46,307 nucleotides of DNA from an uncultured Caryophanales bacterium (GTDB taxonomy: Bacteria > Bacillota_I > Bacilli_A > RF39 > UBA660): the NCBI GenBank assembly GCA_905206805.1, contig CAJLIR010000010.1, positions 1 through 46,307 on the forward strand. Direction: 5' to 3'. Below are positions 7,078 to 14,926 of this stretch, one piece after another. The notes beneath the pieces are model-generated. The model saw only the letters and a program-made list of their open reading frames with translations, ran no database searches and was not told where the DNA came from. The stretch's first letter is position 1, and each line of letters opens with the position of its first letter. A program made the translations under genes and the position numbers.

Positions 7078-8379
7078 GTGAAATATTATTGTATTGGAAT
7101 AAAAGGCGCAGGAATGAGTACATTAGCACAAATACTATATGATTTAGGTAATGAAGTAATAGGTTATGATGATGTCAAATATTATAAATTTACAGAAGAT
7201 GGATTAATAAAAAGAAATATAAAAATTTATAATGATCAAAATCACGATTTGGATAAAGATACTATTGTAACTTATTCGGCAGCATTTTCTCCTAATCATC
7301 CTGAAATAAAAAGAGTTAAATCATTAGGATTAAAAATAGTAAAATATCATGAAATTTTAGGTAATATAACTTCAATGTTTAAAACAATCTCAGTTTGTGG
7401 AACACATGGAAAGACAACTACTTCATCAATGATTACTCATATTTTAAAAAATACAATAGGGTGTAATTATTTTATTGGTGATGGAACAGGTCACGCAGAT
7501 TTAAAAAACAAATTATTTGTTATTGAATCTTGTGAATATAAAAAACATTTTTTAGCGTATCATCCATCAATAACAGTAATTACAAATATAGAAAAAGAGC
7601 ATATGGAATGCTACAATAATCTTGATGAAATAATTTCTACGTTCAGTGAATTTGCAAATAAATCAAATAAAATAATTGCCTGTGGTGATGATGAAAACAT
7701 TCGAAAAATCAAAACTGATAAAGATATAATTTATTATGGATTTGATGAAAATAATGATATAGTTGCTAAAAATATTGTATTAAATTCTGATGGTAGTAGT
7801 TTTGATGTTTATTATAATAAAGAATTTTATGGTCACTTTTTAATACCATTATATGGTAATCATATGGTTTTAAATGCCCTTGCTAGTATAGTAATTGGTA
7901 TTTTAGAAGGTATTGATTATAAAAAAATACATGATTTATTATTAACATTTAAAAATGCTAAAAGAAGATTTTATGAAGAAAAAGTTGGAAGCAATATTAT
8001 AATAGATGACTATGCTCATCATCCAACTGAAATTAGTGCAACTTTATCATCTTGCAGACAAAAATATCCAGATAAAAAACTTATAGCAATTTTTAAACCA
8101 AATACTTATTCAAGAACAAAAGATTTTAAAAATGATTTTATTAATGTTTTAAATGAAGCAGATAAAGCGTACATTACACCGATAGAGTGTAATAGGGAAA
8201 GTGCTTCAGATTATCCAAATATAACATCACAAATTATTTTGGATGGTCTTAAAAACGGTGAACTTATAACTGATGATGAAATGTCTAAGTTAGATAGTTA
8301 CGAAAACTCGGTTTTATGTTTTATGAGTTGTGCAAGCGTTTCGCATTTAATTGAAAATTATAAGAATTTAAAAAAATAA
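7078..8379 (+). CDS. murC: UDP-N-acetylmuramate--L-alanine ligase (MurC)
   Basis: MurC is the cytoplasmic ATP-dependent Mur ligase that adds L-Ala to UDP-MurNAc, the first amino acid of the peptidoglycan stem. The 433-aa protein has an N-terminal Rossmann-like UDP-binding domain (GIKGAGMSTLA, about residues 7-17), the ATP P-loop GTHGKTT at 108-114, a central-domain motif with the conserved IEKEHMECY, and a C-terminal domain opening with DDYAHHPTEISAT and KPNTYSRTKDF, which are distinctive for MurC. It starts at GTG, with AAGGTG upstream. It is a single-gene unit with its own promoter and a shared convergent terminator, away from murD and murF. Confidence 0.96.
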   Translation: MKYYCIGIKGAGMSTLAQILYDLGNEVIGYDDVKYYKFTEDGLIKRNIKIYNDQNHDLDKDTIVTYSAAFSPNHPEIKRVKSLGLKIVKYHEILGNITSMFKTISVCGTHGKTTTSSMITHILKNTIGCNYFIGDGTGHADLKNKLFVIESCEYKKHFLAYHPSITVITNIEKEHMECYNNLDEIISTFSEFANKSNKIIACGDDENIRKIKTDKDIIYYGFDENNDIVAKNIVLNSDGSSFDVYYNKEFYGHFLIPLYGNHMVLNALASIVIGILEGIDYKKIHDLLLTFKNAKRRFYEEKVGSNIIIDDYAHHPTEISATLSSCRQKYPDKKLIAIFKPNTYSRTKDFKNDFINVLNEADKAYITPIECNRESASDYPNITSQIILDGLKNGELITDDEMSKLDSYENSVLCFMSCASVSHLIENYKNLKK

Positions 8380-8403
8380 ATATTCGCCTCCGAATATTTA
8401 TTT
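8374..8403. terminator. Bidirectional terminator between murC and tmcAL
   Basis: A perfect 13-bp stem, AAATAAATATTCG with its complement, closes a CCTC tetraloop. T-rich flanks on both strands suit the convergent genes. It overlaps the 3' ends of both reading frames. Confidence 0.85.
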
Positions 8404-9546
8404 CATTATAGGCTTATTTTTGTATTCTTGTTCTATCATTAAACTTTGTTTATTATAATCAAAAATACTAGCATAAATAGCGTTTACTCTAAATTCTAAT
8501 TCTAGTAATCCTTTTCCTTTAGAATAATTACTAATAACAGGTATATCAACTTCTTTTTTAATTTTATTTAAATAGCCCTGACCATTTTCGTTAAATCCTA
8601 ATACTCGAATGTAAATATTTTTGATAGCATCAGCAGCTTCTTCTTTAGTAAATCCACATAAAATATGGAATAACATTCTTTGAACTTTGTTATATGTATA
8701 TCTTTTTGTTTTTATTTTTTTTACTAAATCTTCCATACTGTAACAAGAATATATTGCTTTTTTTATACGATTTTCAATTCCTTCATCAACTGTTTGATAT
8801 CTATCTAAACAATTAATTTCTGATATTATTTTGCATTTTAATAGTGGAAAGTATTTTTCTTTATCAATTGTTGTATCAAGAAATTTTAAAGAATATTTTG
8901 GCATATATGGTTGAATACTAATATTATTTCTAATTGCTTCACGAATAGTTAAGGCACTAACTATTTTTTTATTAAAATCAATTGATTTATAACTATTTGT
9001 TCTTTTTATGGAAATTGGTTTAATTTTGCTTTTTTGTTTTTTTATTTCTTTTATATAACTTAAACCTAAGATATCATTTGGACTATTTACTGTTTTTCCG
9101 CATATATCCTTTAATGCTTTTGACATTGCAGAAGGATAGTTAATACCAGTATCCATATATTCTTTTAATTTTTCAGTAAAGACTGGATCATTTATTTGAG
9201 TGTCAGCAAGTTTTGATAAAAATTTAATGTCATTGCACTCACTACCAAAAACTAATTTATTTGCTTTTAGACTTGTTAATATTTTAATTGCGCCATAAGC
9301 AAAAATATCTGCTGATTGAGTTGCAAATTGAAAAGGAAGCTCAATTACTAAATCAACTCCATAATGTAGTGCGATTTTAGTTTTATCCCATTTATTGATA
9401 ACACTTATATCACCACGTTCAAGAAAATTTCCACTCATTACTAATATAATTAAAGAGTCTGGGTATTTTTTTTTGATTTGTCTAATATGATATAAATGTC
9501 CATTATGAAATGGATTATATTCACAAATGATACCAATAATTTCCAT
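8398..9546 (-). CDS. tmcAL: tRNA(Met) cytidine acetate ligase (TmcAL, YlbM)
   Basis: TmcAL activates acetate with ATP and acetylates the wobble cytidine (ac4C34) of elongator tRNA-Met. This keeps AUG decoding apart from AUA. The N terminus shows the nucleotidyltransferase fold signature EYNPFHNGH at residues 9-17, followed by VMSGNFLERGD and the conserved IELPFQFATQSA and FGSE segments. At 382 aa it has family length. It is convergent with murC and divergent from yceD-rpmF; in B. subtilis ylbM also precedes ylbN-rpmF, though with a different orientation relation. The start ATG pairs with a GGTGATT ribosome-binding site. Confidence 0.92.
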   Translation of the reverse strand: MEIIGIICEYNPFHNGHLYHIRQIKKKYPDSLIILVMSGNFLERGDISVINKWDKTKIALHYGVDLVIELPFQFATQSADIFAYGAIKILTSLKANKLVFGSECNDIKFLSKLADTQINDPVFTEKLKEYMDTGINYPSAMSKALKDICGKTVNSPNDILGLSYIKEIKKQKSKIKPISIKRTNSYKSIDFNKKIVSALTIREAIRNNISIQPYMPKYSLKFLDTTIDKEKYFPLLKCKIISEINCLDRYQTVDEGIENRIKKAIYSCYSMEDLVKKIKTKRYTYNKVQRMLFHILCGFTKEEAADAIKNIYIRVLGFNENGQGYLNKIKKEVDIPVISNYSKGKGLLELEFRVNAIYASIFDYNKQSLMIEQEYKNKPIMK

Positions 9547-9591
9547 ATAATCACCATTACCATATTAGCACATTTATTAAGTTTTTACAAC

Positions 9592-9620
9592 TTGCTTATT
9601 AGTTTATTTTAAGTTATAAT
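9592..9620 (+). promoter_or_regulatory. SigA-type promoter of yceD-rpmF
   Basis: TTGCTT (9592-9597), a 17-bp spacer and TATAAT (9615-9620), 15 bases before the ATG. The 5' leader would be very short. Confidence 0.7.
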
Positions 9621-9635
9621 GTATGTGGTGAGATT

Positions 9636-10118
9636 ATGAATATAGATATTACTAAGTTAAAAAATTCAGTTGTTAAAGTGATTGAAGTAGATGAGATAGC
9701 TAATTTTAATGAAGAAGATATAAAAAAAGCTGATATGCTCGATTTAAAAGATGTTAAGGTAACTGGTCAAATTAGTAAAAATAATTTAGATTCATATAAT
9801 GTTTATTTGAAAGTTAGTGGTGAAATGATTTTACCATGCGCTATAACTTTGAAGCCTGTAAATTATCCTTTTAACATCGAAATAGATGAAATTTTTTCTG
9901 AAGATGCCAGTGAAATGTCAAAAAAAATAAAAAAATTTGAAAATACTATTGATATTTTACCAATTGTATGGGAAAATATATTAATGGAAATTCCCATGAG
10001 AGTTGTAAGTCCTGATGCCTCTTTAGAAAAAGTAGAGGGTAATGGTTGGAAATTAGTTACAGAGGATTCAGAATTTGAAAATCCAGAGTTAGCTAAACTT
10101 AAGGACTTATTAAAATAA
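9636..10118 (+). CDS. YceD/DUF177 family protein (YlbN)
   Basis: This small acidic protein is almost always found directly upstream of rpmF. The family has been linked to 23S rRNA processing or ribosome assembly, but its biochemistry is not settled. The 160-aa protein has the central beta-rich core (KVSGEMILPCAITLKPVNYP) in the position of the family's CxRCL motif; only one of the usual cysteines is kept. It ends in the typical acidic NPELAKLKDLLK tail. A GGTGAG ribosome-binding site precedes the ATG. The gap to rpmF is 15 bases, and a single operon is near certain. Confidence 0.85.
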   Translation: MNIDITKLKNSVVKVIEVDEIANFNEEDIKKADMLDLKDVKVTGQISKNNLDSYNVYLKVSGEMILPCAITLKPVNYPFNIEIDEIFSEDASEMSKKIKKFENTIDILPIVWENILMEIPMRVVSPDASLEKVEGNGWKLVTEDSEFENPELAKLKDLLK

Positions 10119-10133
10119 GAAAGAGGTGTTAAA

Positions 10134-10316
10134 GTGGCTGTACCATTTAGAAAAGTAAGTAAAACACGTGGAAGAAAACGTCGTACTCATTATAAAATTG
10201 TTGAAAATGCAACAGTTAAATGTCCAAAATGTGGTGAACCAGTAAGACCACACAGAGTATGCGCTAAGTGTGGAACATACAAAAATAAAGAAGTAGTAAA
10301 AACAACTGAAGAATAG
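10134..10316 (+). CDS. rpmF: 50S ribosomal protein L32
   Basis: This is a 60-aa protein of the large ribosomal subunit. It begins MAVPFRKVSKTRGRKRRTHY, as all L32 proteins do, and carries a zinc-ribbon with two CxxC pairs (CPKC and CAKC). That is the zinc-binding C+ form. The start is GTG after AGAGGTG; the ORF is short but unmistakable. It is cotranscribed with yceD and ends in a terminator that overlaps the stop codon. Confidence 0.97.
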   Translation: MAVPFRKVSKTRGRKRRTHYKIVENATVKCPKCGEPVRPHRVCAKCGTYKNKEVVKTTEE

Positions 10317-10328
10317 TTGTTTTTTTTC
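10300..10328 (+). terminator. Terminator of yceD-rpmF
   Basis: AAACAACT pairs with AGTTGTTT and runs into T8; the stop codon TAG is in the hairpin. Confidence 0.85.
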
Positions 10329-10391
10329 TGATAATTTAAAAAAATATTTACTTTTATTTAATTTAAAGATATACTTATTATAGGTGATGAT

Positions 10392-10787
10392 ATGAAAAAG
10401 AATGGATTTACACTTGCAGAATTATTAGGAGTTATTGTTATACTAGCCGCAGTTGCACTAGTTGCTTTTCCACCAATTATAAACCAAATAAAAAAATCAC
10501 GCGGTGAGTTAGATGATGCATTAAATAAGCTTATATATAGTGCTTCTAATCAATATTTAGAGGATAGAAACTATAACTTAGAAAGTAGTAGTTATTGTAT
10601 TAAACTTAGTGTTTTAGTTAATGATGGAAAATTAGTTGAACCAATTACTGATTCAAAAGGAAATGTTTTAAGTTTAAGTTCAATATTTTATATTAAATAT
10701 CCTGCCTTAACAGAAAGTAGTAATATTACTTATGAATTACATGATAATGATTCAGGATTAGATTGTACAACAAAAATATATAATTAA
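10392..10787 (+). CDS. Type IV pilin-like protein with prepilin N terminus
   Basis: The N terminus KKNGFTLAELLGVIVILAAVALVAF is quoted here in two parts: a KKNG leader, then FTLAE, with Glu at position +5 of the mature protein, followed by a hydrophobic helix. This is the class III signal cut by a prepilin peptidase, so the product is a pilin or pseudopilin. The 131-aa protein has a helical spine to about residue 55 and a small C-terminal domain with two cysteines (SSYCIKL and LDCTT) that could bond. No pilus assembly genes are in the window, so its machinery is elsewhere. An AGGTGAT site precedes the ATG. Its 3' end overlaps the end of rodA on the other strand by 4 bases. Confidence 0.8.
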   Translation: MKKNGFTLAELLGVIVILAAVALVAFPPIINQIKKSRGELDDALNKLIYSASNQYLEDRNYNLESSSYCIKLSVLVNDGKLVEPITDSKGNVLSLSSIFYIKYPALTESSNITYELHDNDSGLDCTTKIYN

Positions 10788-11920
10788 AAATTGATTTTAT
10801 CAGTTTTTTTTTGCGCAGAAAAGTTTAGAATAATTCCAATCATAATCATAAAAAGTATTAAACTTGATCCTCCATAACTTATGAATGGTAATGTAATACC
10901 AGTAATAGGCATTAAGCCAAAAGTCATTGCGATATTTTGAAATTGCTGAAAAATTAATATTCCAAGTACTCCAGAAATAAAATATTTATTTTGTTTGTTT
11001 TTTGCTTCTTTTGCTATATATATAATTCTCAAATCAAATATAGTTAAAATTGTTATTAAGAAAATACTTCCAATAAATCCTGTACTACTAGCATAAACTG
11101 CAAAAATAAAATCGGTTTGTGCTTCTGGAAAATAAAGTGGTACGCCTTTTATTCCTCTACCAAATAAGCCACCGCTTCCAATAGAAACAAGCCCTTTTTC
11201 AAGTTGATATCCATCCTTTTTTGACCAATCTAATAATCTATTTATCCTTAAAAAAAAGTCGTCTCCTAAAATACTTTTAAATGCTCCCATATCTAAAAAA
11301 TAAAGTGATACAATTGCGATTATAATTGAAGCAACAATAAAAAATAAACATAAAAACCATCCATATCTAATTCCGCTAATTAATAAAATAATGAGAGTTA
11401 TTAAAAGATATATTAAAACATTACCAGTATCTGGCTCTAGAAATGTTAATATACTTGGTACTAAAACAATTAATCCTATTTTAATTAAAAGAATAAATTC
11501 GTCTGAAACACTGGGATTTTTATTATCCTTATTAAAATTATCAACTTCCTTAGAAAGTAAAATAATTAATACCAATTTCATAAATTCACTTGGTTGAAAT
11601 GACCCAATTCCATATATTTCAAACCAACATTTTGCGCCATTAATAGGTTTTCCTATTATTAATAATAACAGTAATAATAAATTACCAATTATATAAAATA
11701 TCCATATATGATTAAAAATCCAATTAATATTAAATTTTAAAATAATTATGATTGTTAGAAACCCGAGTATATACCATAACGCTTGCTTTACGTATAGATT
11801 TTGTAAATAATTTGGTAATATATTTTGAGCACTGTAAATAGTTAAAATACTTATTATAGATAATATAATTAATAGAAAAAGAAGTTGTTTATCAAAATTT
11901 CTTTTAGTCATTTTTTTCAC
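10784..11920 (-). CDS. rodA: Rod-shape determining SEDS glycosyltransferase RodA (FtsW/RodA/SpoVE family)
   Basis: SEDS proteins polymerise lipid II into glycan strands together with a class B PBP. The 378-aa protein has about ten membrane helices, the loop GAKCWFEIYGIGSFQPSEFMK (shown here as one landmark near residue 95; GSFQPSEFMK is the conserved part), the EPDTGN segment with the catalytic-region Asp, and the closing signature MPITGITLPFISYGGSS. These favour RodA over FtsW, but SpoVE or FtsW cannot be excluded from sequence alone. It is a single gene on the minus strand; its 5' end backs onto the promoter of the T-box operon. Confidence 0.85.
   Translation of the reverse strand: MKKMTKRNFDKQLLFLLIILSIISILTIYSAQNILPNYLQNLYVKQALWYILGFLTIIIILKFNINWIFNHIWIFYIIGNLLLLLLLIIGKPINGAKCWFEIYGIGSFQPSEFMKLVLIILLSKEVDNFNKDNKNPSVSDEFILLIKIGLIVLVPSILTFLEPDTGNVLIYLLITLIILLISGIRYGWFLCLFFIVASIIIAIVSLYFLDMGAFKSILGDDFFLRINRLLDWSKKDGYQLEKGLVSIGSGGLFGRGIKGVPLYFPEAQTDFIFAVYASSTGFIGSIFLITILTIFDLRIIYIAKEAKNKQNKYFISGVLGILIFQQFQNIAMTFGLMPITGITLPFISYGGSSLILFMIMIGIILNFSAQKKTDKINF
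10786..10812 (+). terminator. Terminator of the pilin-like gene, inside the rodA 3' end
   Basis: AAAAATTGAT pairs with ATCAGTTTTT (one T-G pair) over a 3-base loop, followed by T. It lies antisense to the last codons of rodA. Confidence 0.65.
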
Positions 11921-11965
11921 CTAAATATATTTTGGGCAAAAATAATATAAATATTAATAAAAATA

Positions 11966-11994
11966 TTGTTAAAAAGTACAAAAAGTGTTAAAAT
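11966..11994 (+). promoter_or_regulatory. SigA-type promoter of the T-box operon
   Basis: TTGTTA (11966-11971), a 17-bp spacer and TAAAAT (11989-11994). The predicted start is near 12001, just before the T-box stem I. Confidence 0.65.
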
Positions 11995-12000
11995 GATTGT

Positions 12001-12192
12001 ATAAATCGATGAGAAAGCTAAGTAATAAATAAATATTTTAAAGAGAGTTAGTGGTAGGTGTAAACTAATAATATTTTTTATGAAATCTACTTTCAGAGAG
12101 AAATGCAAACATTTCCGGCCTAGCCGTTATCAAAATTAAGACTATTAATAGGATGGTACCGCATATTTTTATGCTCCTATAAATAGTCTTTT
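12001..12192 (+). promoter_or_regulatory. T-box riboswitch, specifier UCU (serine)
   Basis: The T-box sequence AGGATGGTACCGC lies at 12150-12162. Stem I shows GAAAG (12013-12017) pairing with CTTTC (12090-12094), the AGTA motif at 12021-12024, the AGAGAG and GGTGTAAA elements, and the specifier-loop pattern GAA-N-XXX-A, which reads GAAA-TCT-A at 12082-12089. TCT is a serine codon. The terminator arms are AAGACTATT (12138-12146) and AATAGTCTT (12182-12190). Uncharged tRNA-Ser should favour the antiterminator. The N of UGGN is U, which needs a G-U pair with the G73 usual in tRNA-Ser. The downstream operon contains serS, which supports the serine reading. Confidence 0.9.
12138..12192 (+). terminator. 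Regulated terminator of the T-box leader
   Basis: AAGACTATT pairs with AATAGTCTT. Inside, TAGGA pairs with TCCTA and GCAT with ATGC, and a short T tract follows. It includes the T-box sequence, so it excludes the antiterminator. Confidence 0.85.
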
Positions 12193-12211
12193 ATTGTAAG
12201 AGGTGAAAAAA

Positions 12212-13573
12212 ATGAATGAAAAATTTATAAATTATCGAAATTTATATCCTGAGTTTTTATATGACAGTTATGAAATAGAGAATAATGTTGATAATTATAC
12301 CATTATTTATAATTATATAATTCCTTCTTTGGAAAAATTTAGCCATAAAATTATTATTCCAAAATATATTGTAAAAAGGAAAAATATTGATGACAATTTT
12401 CTTAACAACATTGTTTTTCATTTAGGAATAGTAGAAGCTATTAGTTATTATAAATGTGTTTGTTCTAAAAACTTTGTTATAAAGTGTGGATCTTTATGTC
12501 TAGAGCAAGCTATGTGGTATAAAAAACTTTATTATAATGGTTTAGGTGAATTTTTATATCGAAACAATATTGAAATTAATGAGGAAGAATTTGTTAATTT
12601 TATCTTTAATGATGATTATAAATTTTCAAAAGTTAGTTTTGAAAGTAATGGTAATTTAATTTGTGTTGGTGGTGGTAAGGATTCTTGTGTAAGTTTGGAA
12701 TTGTTAAAAAATGAAAAACATAATTCTTGCTTCCTTATGAATGCAAAGAGGCCTATGTTAGAGTGTGCAAAAGAAGCGGGAATTTTAGAATCTGATATTT
12801 ATTGTGTTGATAGAATTATAGATAAAGAAAAATTGATTAAATTAAATAATGAAGGATTATTAAATGGTCATATTCCAATTAGTTCTGTAATCGCATTTTT
12901 ATCTTATTTGGTTGCTTATTTATCTCAAAAAAAATATATAGTATTATCTAATGAATGTAGCGCTAATGAAAGTTATGTTAAGGGAAAAAATATTAATCAT
13001 CAATATTCTAAAAGTTATGAATTTGAATCTGATTTTTATAATTTTACAACTACTTACTTTAGTAGTGATATAAAATATTTTAGTTTATTAAGACCTTTAA
13101 GTGAATTAGAAATTAGTTATATTTTTTCTAAATTAAAAAATTATCATTCAATTTTTAAAAGTTGTAATTTAGGTAGCAAATTTGAAAATTGGAAATGGTG
13201 TTTAAATTGTTCAAAATGTTTATTTGCCTATATAATATTAAGTCCTTTTTTAACTTGTAAAGAATTAAATAATATATTTGGTGAAAATTTATTAGATAAA
13301 AAAGATTTGTTAAATGATTTTATTGGATTAATAGGTGGAGCTGATTCCAAACCATTTGAATGTGTTGGAACATATGATGAAGTTATATATTCTATTAATA
13401 AAGTATTGGGTAAATATTTAAAAAATAATGAAACACTACCGTATTTACTAGAATATTATTATAATAAATATGGTTATAAGGAATTAGATGATAGTATTTT
13501 AAAAACCTATAATAAAGAAAATAATTTAGATTTAAGATTCGAAAAAATTATTAAGGAGGCTATGTATGAATAA
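12212..13573 (+). CDS. murL: UDP-N-acetyl-alpha-D-muramoyl-L-alanyl-L-glutamate epimerase (MurL)
   Basis: MurL, first described in Xanthomonas, inverts the L-Glu of UDP-MurNAc-L-Ala-L-Glu to D-Glu with ATP, replacing the free-glutamate racemase route. The 453-aa protein shows the family landmarks in order: LYYNGLGEFLYRNNI (about residue 106-120), the PP-loop-like VGGGKDSCVSLELL (152-165), NGHIPISSVIAF, SNECSA, NHQYSKSYEFE, YFSLLRPLSELE, a Cys cluster WCLNCSKC, FGENLLD and KPFECVGT. The ATG at 12212 is favoured over the GTG at 12203 because AGAGGTG would otherwise be in coding sequence. murD overlaps its end by 8 bases, the expected partnership. Expression is set by the T-box leader. The assignment rests on recalled motifs, not a database search. 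Confidence 0.82.
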   Translation: MNEKFINYRNLYPEFLYDSYEIENNVDNYTIIYNYIIPSLEKFSHKIIIPKYIVKRKNIDDNFLNNIVFHLGIVEAISYYKCVCSKNFVIKCGSLCLEQAMWYKKLYYNGLGEFLYRNNIEINEEEFVNFIFNDDYKFSKVSFESNGNLICVGGGKDSCVSLELLKNEKHNSCFLMNAKRPMLECAKEAGILESDIYCVDRIIDKEKLIKLNNEGLLNGHIPISSVIAFLSYLVAYLSQKKYIVLSNECSANESYVKGKNINHQYSKSYEFESDFYNFTTTYFSSDIKYFSLLRPLSELEISYIFSKLKNYHSIFKSCNLGSKFENWKWCLNCSKCLFAYIILSPFLTCKELNNIFGENLLDKKDLLNDFIGLIGGADSKPFECVGTYDEVIYSINKVLGKYLKNNETLPYLLEYYYNKYGYKELDDSILKTYNKENNLDLRFEKIIKEAMYE

Positions 13574-14918
13574 AGTAATGGATTTTTTAACAGGTAAAAA
13601 AGTTGCTATTTTAGGATTTGGTAAAGAAGGTAAGTCAACATTTAATTATATAAGAAAACATAATCCTAATTTTAAATTATTTATTTTGGATAGAAATGAA
13701 AATTTGATTGATGAAAATGAATTTTTACGAGGCGATGTATTAGCAAGAGTAATTACTGGTTATAGTTACTTAGACTCACTAAAGGATTATGATGTTATTA
13801 TAAAATCTCCTGGAATTTCCCTAAAGGATATTGATACATCAAGATTTGAAAGTAACATTACATCACAAATAGAAATTGTTTTGGAATGTTTTCGTAATCA
13901 AATTATCGGTGTAACCGGTACTAAAGGAAAAAGTACAACATCTTCATTAATCTATAAAGTTTTAAAAGATCAAAATGTTGATGCTTTATTACTTGGAAAT
14001 ATAGGAACACCTGTTCTTGATTTTATTGATGACATTAAAGATTCAACAAAAGTAGTAATTGAGATGAGTAGTCATCAACTAGAATTTATTAGAACATCAC
14101 CACATATTGGTATCATTTTAAACTTATTTGAAGATCACTTGGATCATGCAGGAAGTGTTGAACATTATTATGAGTCTAAAATGAATATGTTTAAATACCA
14201 AAGTAGAGTAGATTATGCGATATATTCTTCGGATAATGAAGCTTTAAAAACTTTAGTTAAATCTGAAAGGAGAGACGCTCAAGTTTTTAATTATAAATTT
14301 GCTACAGAAAAACAAGATTACAATACAATTTATTGTGATGATAATTTTATATATTTTAAAAATAAACCAGTTTATAATGTAAATAGTGAAAGAAATTTAA
14401 TTGGAAGACATAATTTAAGTAATATTATGGCGGTAATGACTGTAGTTAATATTTTAGGGTTAAGTAATAAACTAGCTTCCGATAGTATTAATGCATTTGT
14501 TCCACTAGAACATAGACTAGAACTTGTTGGTAATTATGAAGGTGTGACATATTATGATGATGCAATCGCAACTATTCCTAATGCCACAATAAACGCAATA
14601 GAAAGTCTAGGAATAGTAAATACGCTTATATTTGGTGGTATGGATAGAGGTATTCATTATGAAGAATTAGTAGACTATTTAAAAAAATGTAATGTTGAAA
14701 ATCTTATCTGTATGCCAGAAACTGGTTATAAAATAGGCAGTATGATAACAAATAAAAATGTGTATAAAGCAGAAAATTTGGATATTGCAGTTGATATAGC
14801 TAAAAAAATTACAAAAAAAGGTATGATATGTTTATTATCACCAGCAGCATCTAGTTATAATCAATTTAAAAATTTTGAGGAAAAAGGAAATAGATTTAAA
14901 GAATTAGTAAGAAAGTAG
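13566..14918 (+). CDS. murD: UDP-N-acetylmuramoyl-L-alanine--glutamate ligase (MurD, probably MurD2-type)
   Basis: This cytoplasmic Mur ligase adds glutamate to UDP-MurNAc-L-Ala. The 450-aa protein has the N-terminal UDP-binding motif ILGFGKEGKS (about 15-24), the P-loop GTKGKST at 118-124, the MSSHQLE motif, YYDDAIATIPNAT in the C-terminal domain, GGMDRG, and the closing LLSPAASSYNQFKNFEEKG. All of these fit MurD. Because it overlaps a murL homologue it is likely to use L-Glu (MurD2, EC 6.3.2.53) rather than D-Glu; sequence alone does not prove that. AAGGAGG sits 6 bases before the ATG, inside murL. It is translationally coupled to murL and 8 bases from serS. Confidence 0.9.
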   Translation: MNKVMDFLTGKKVAILGFGKEGKSTFNYIRKHNPNFKLFILDRNENLIDENEFLRGDVLARVITGYSYLDSLKDYDVIIKSPGISLKDIDTSRFESNITSQIEIVLECFRNQIIGVTGTKGKSTTSSLIYKVLKDQNVDALLLGNIGTPVLDFIDDIKDSTKVVIEMSSHQLEFIRTSPHIGIILNLFEDHLDHAGSVEHYYESKMNMFKYQSRVDYAIYSSDNEALKTLVKSERRDAQVFNYKFATEKQDYNTIYCDDNFIYFKNKPVYNVNSERNLIGRHNLSNIMAVMTVVNILGLSNKLASDSINAFVPLEHRLELVGNYEGVTYYDDAIATIPNATINAIESLGIVNTLIFGGMDRGIHYEELVDYLKKCNVENLICMPETGYKIGSMITNKNVYKAENLDIAVDIAKKITKKGMICLLSPAASSYNQFKNFEEKGNRFKELVRK

Positions 14919-14926
14919 GTTTTATT

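Noticed and set aside
12083..12089. Alternative T-box specifier ATC (isoleucine)
   Set aside because: It breaks the GAA-N-XXX-A layout, and no isoleucine gene is in the operon, whereas serS is. The UGGU of the T-box would fit A73 tRNAs slightly better, so it is noted rather than dismissed outright.
11917..12108. 63-aa minus-strand frame upstream of rodA
   Set aside because: It lies antisense to the T-box leader and promoter and is explained as a shadow.
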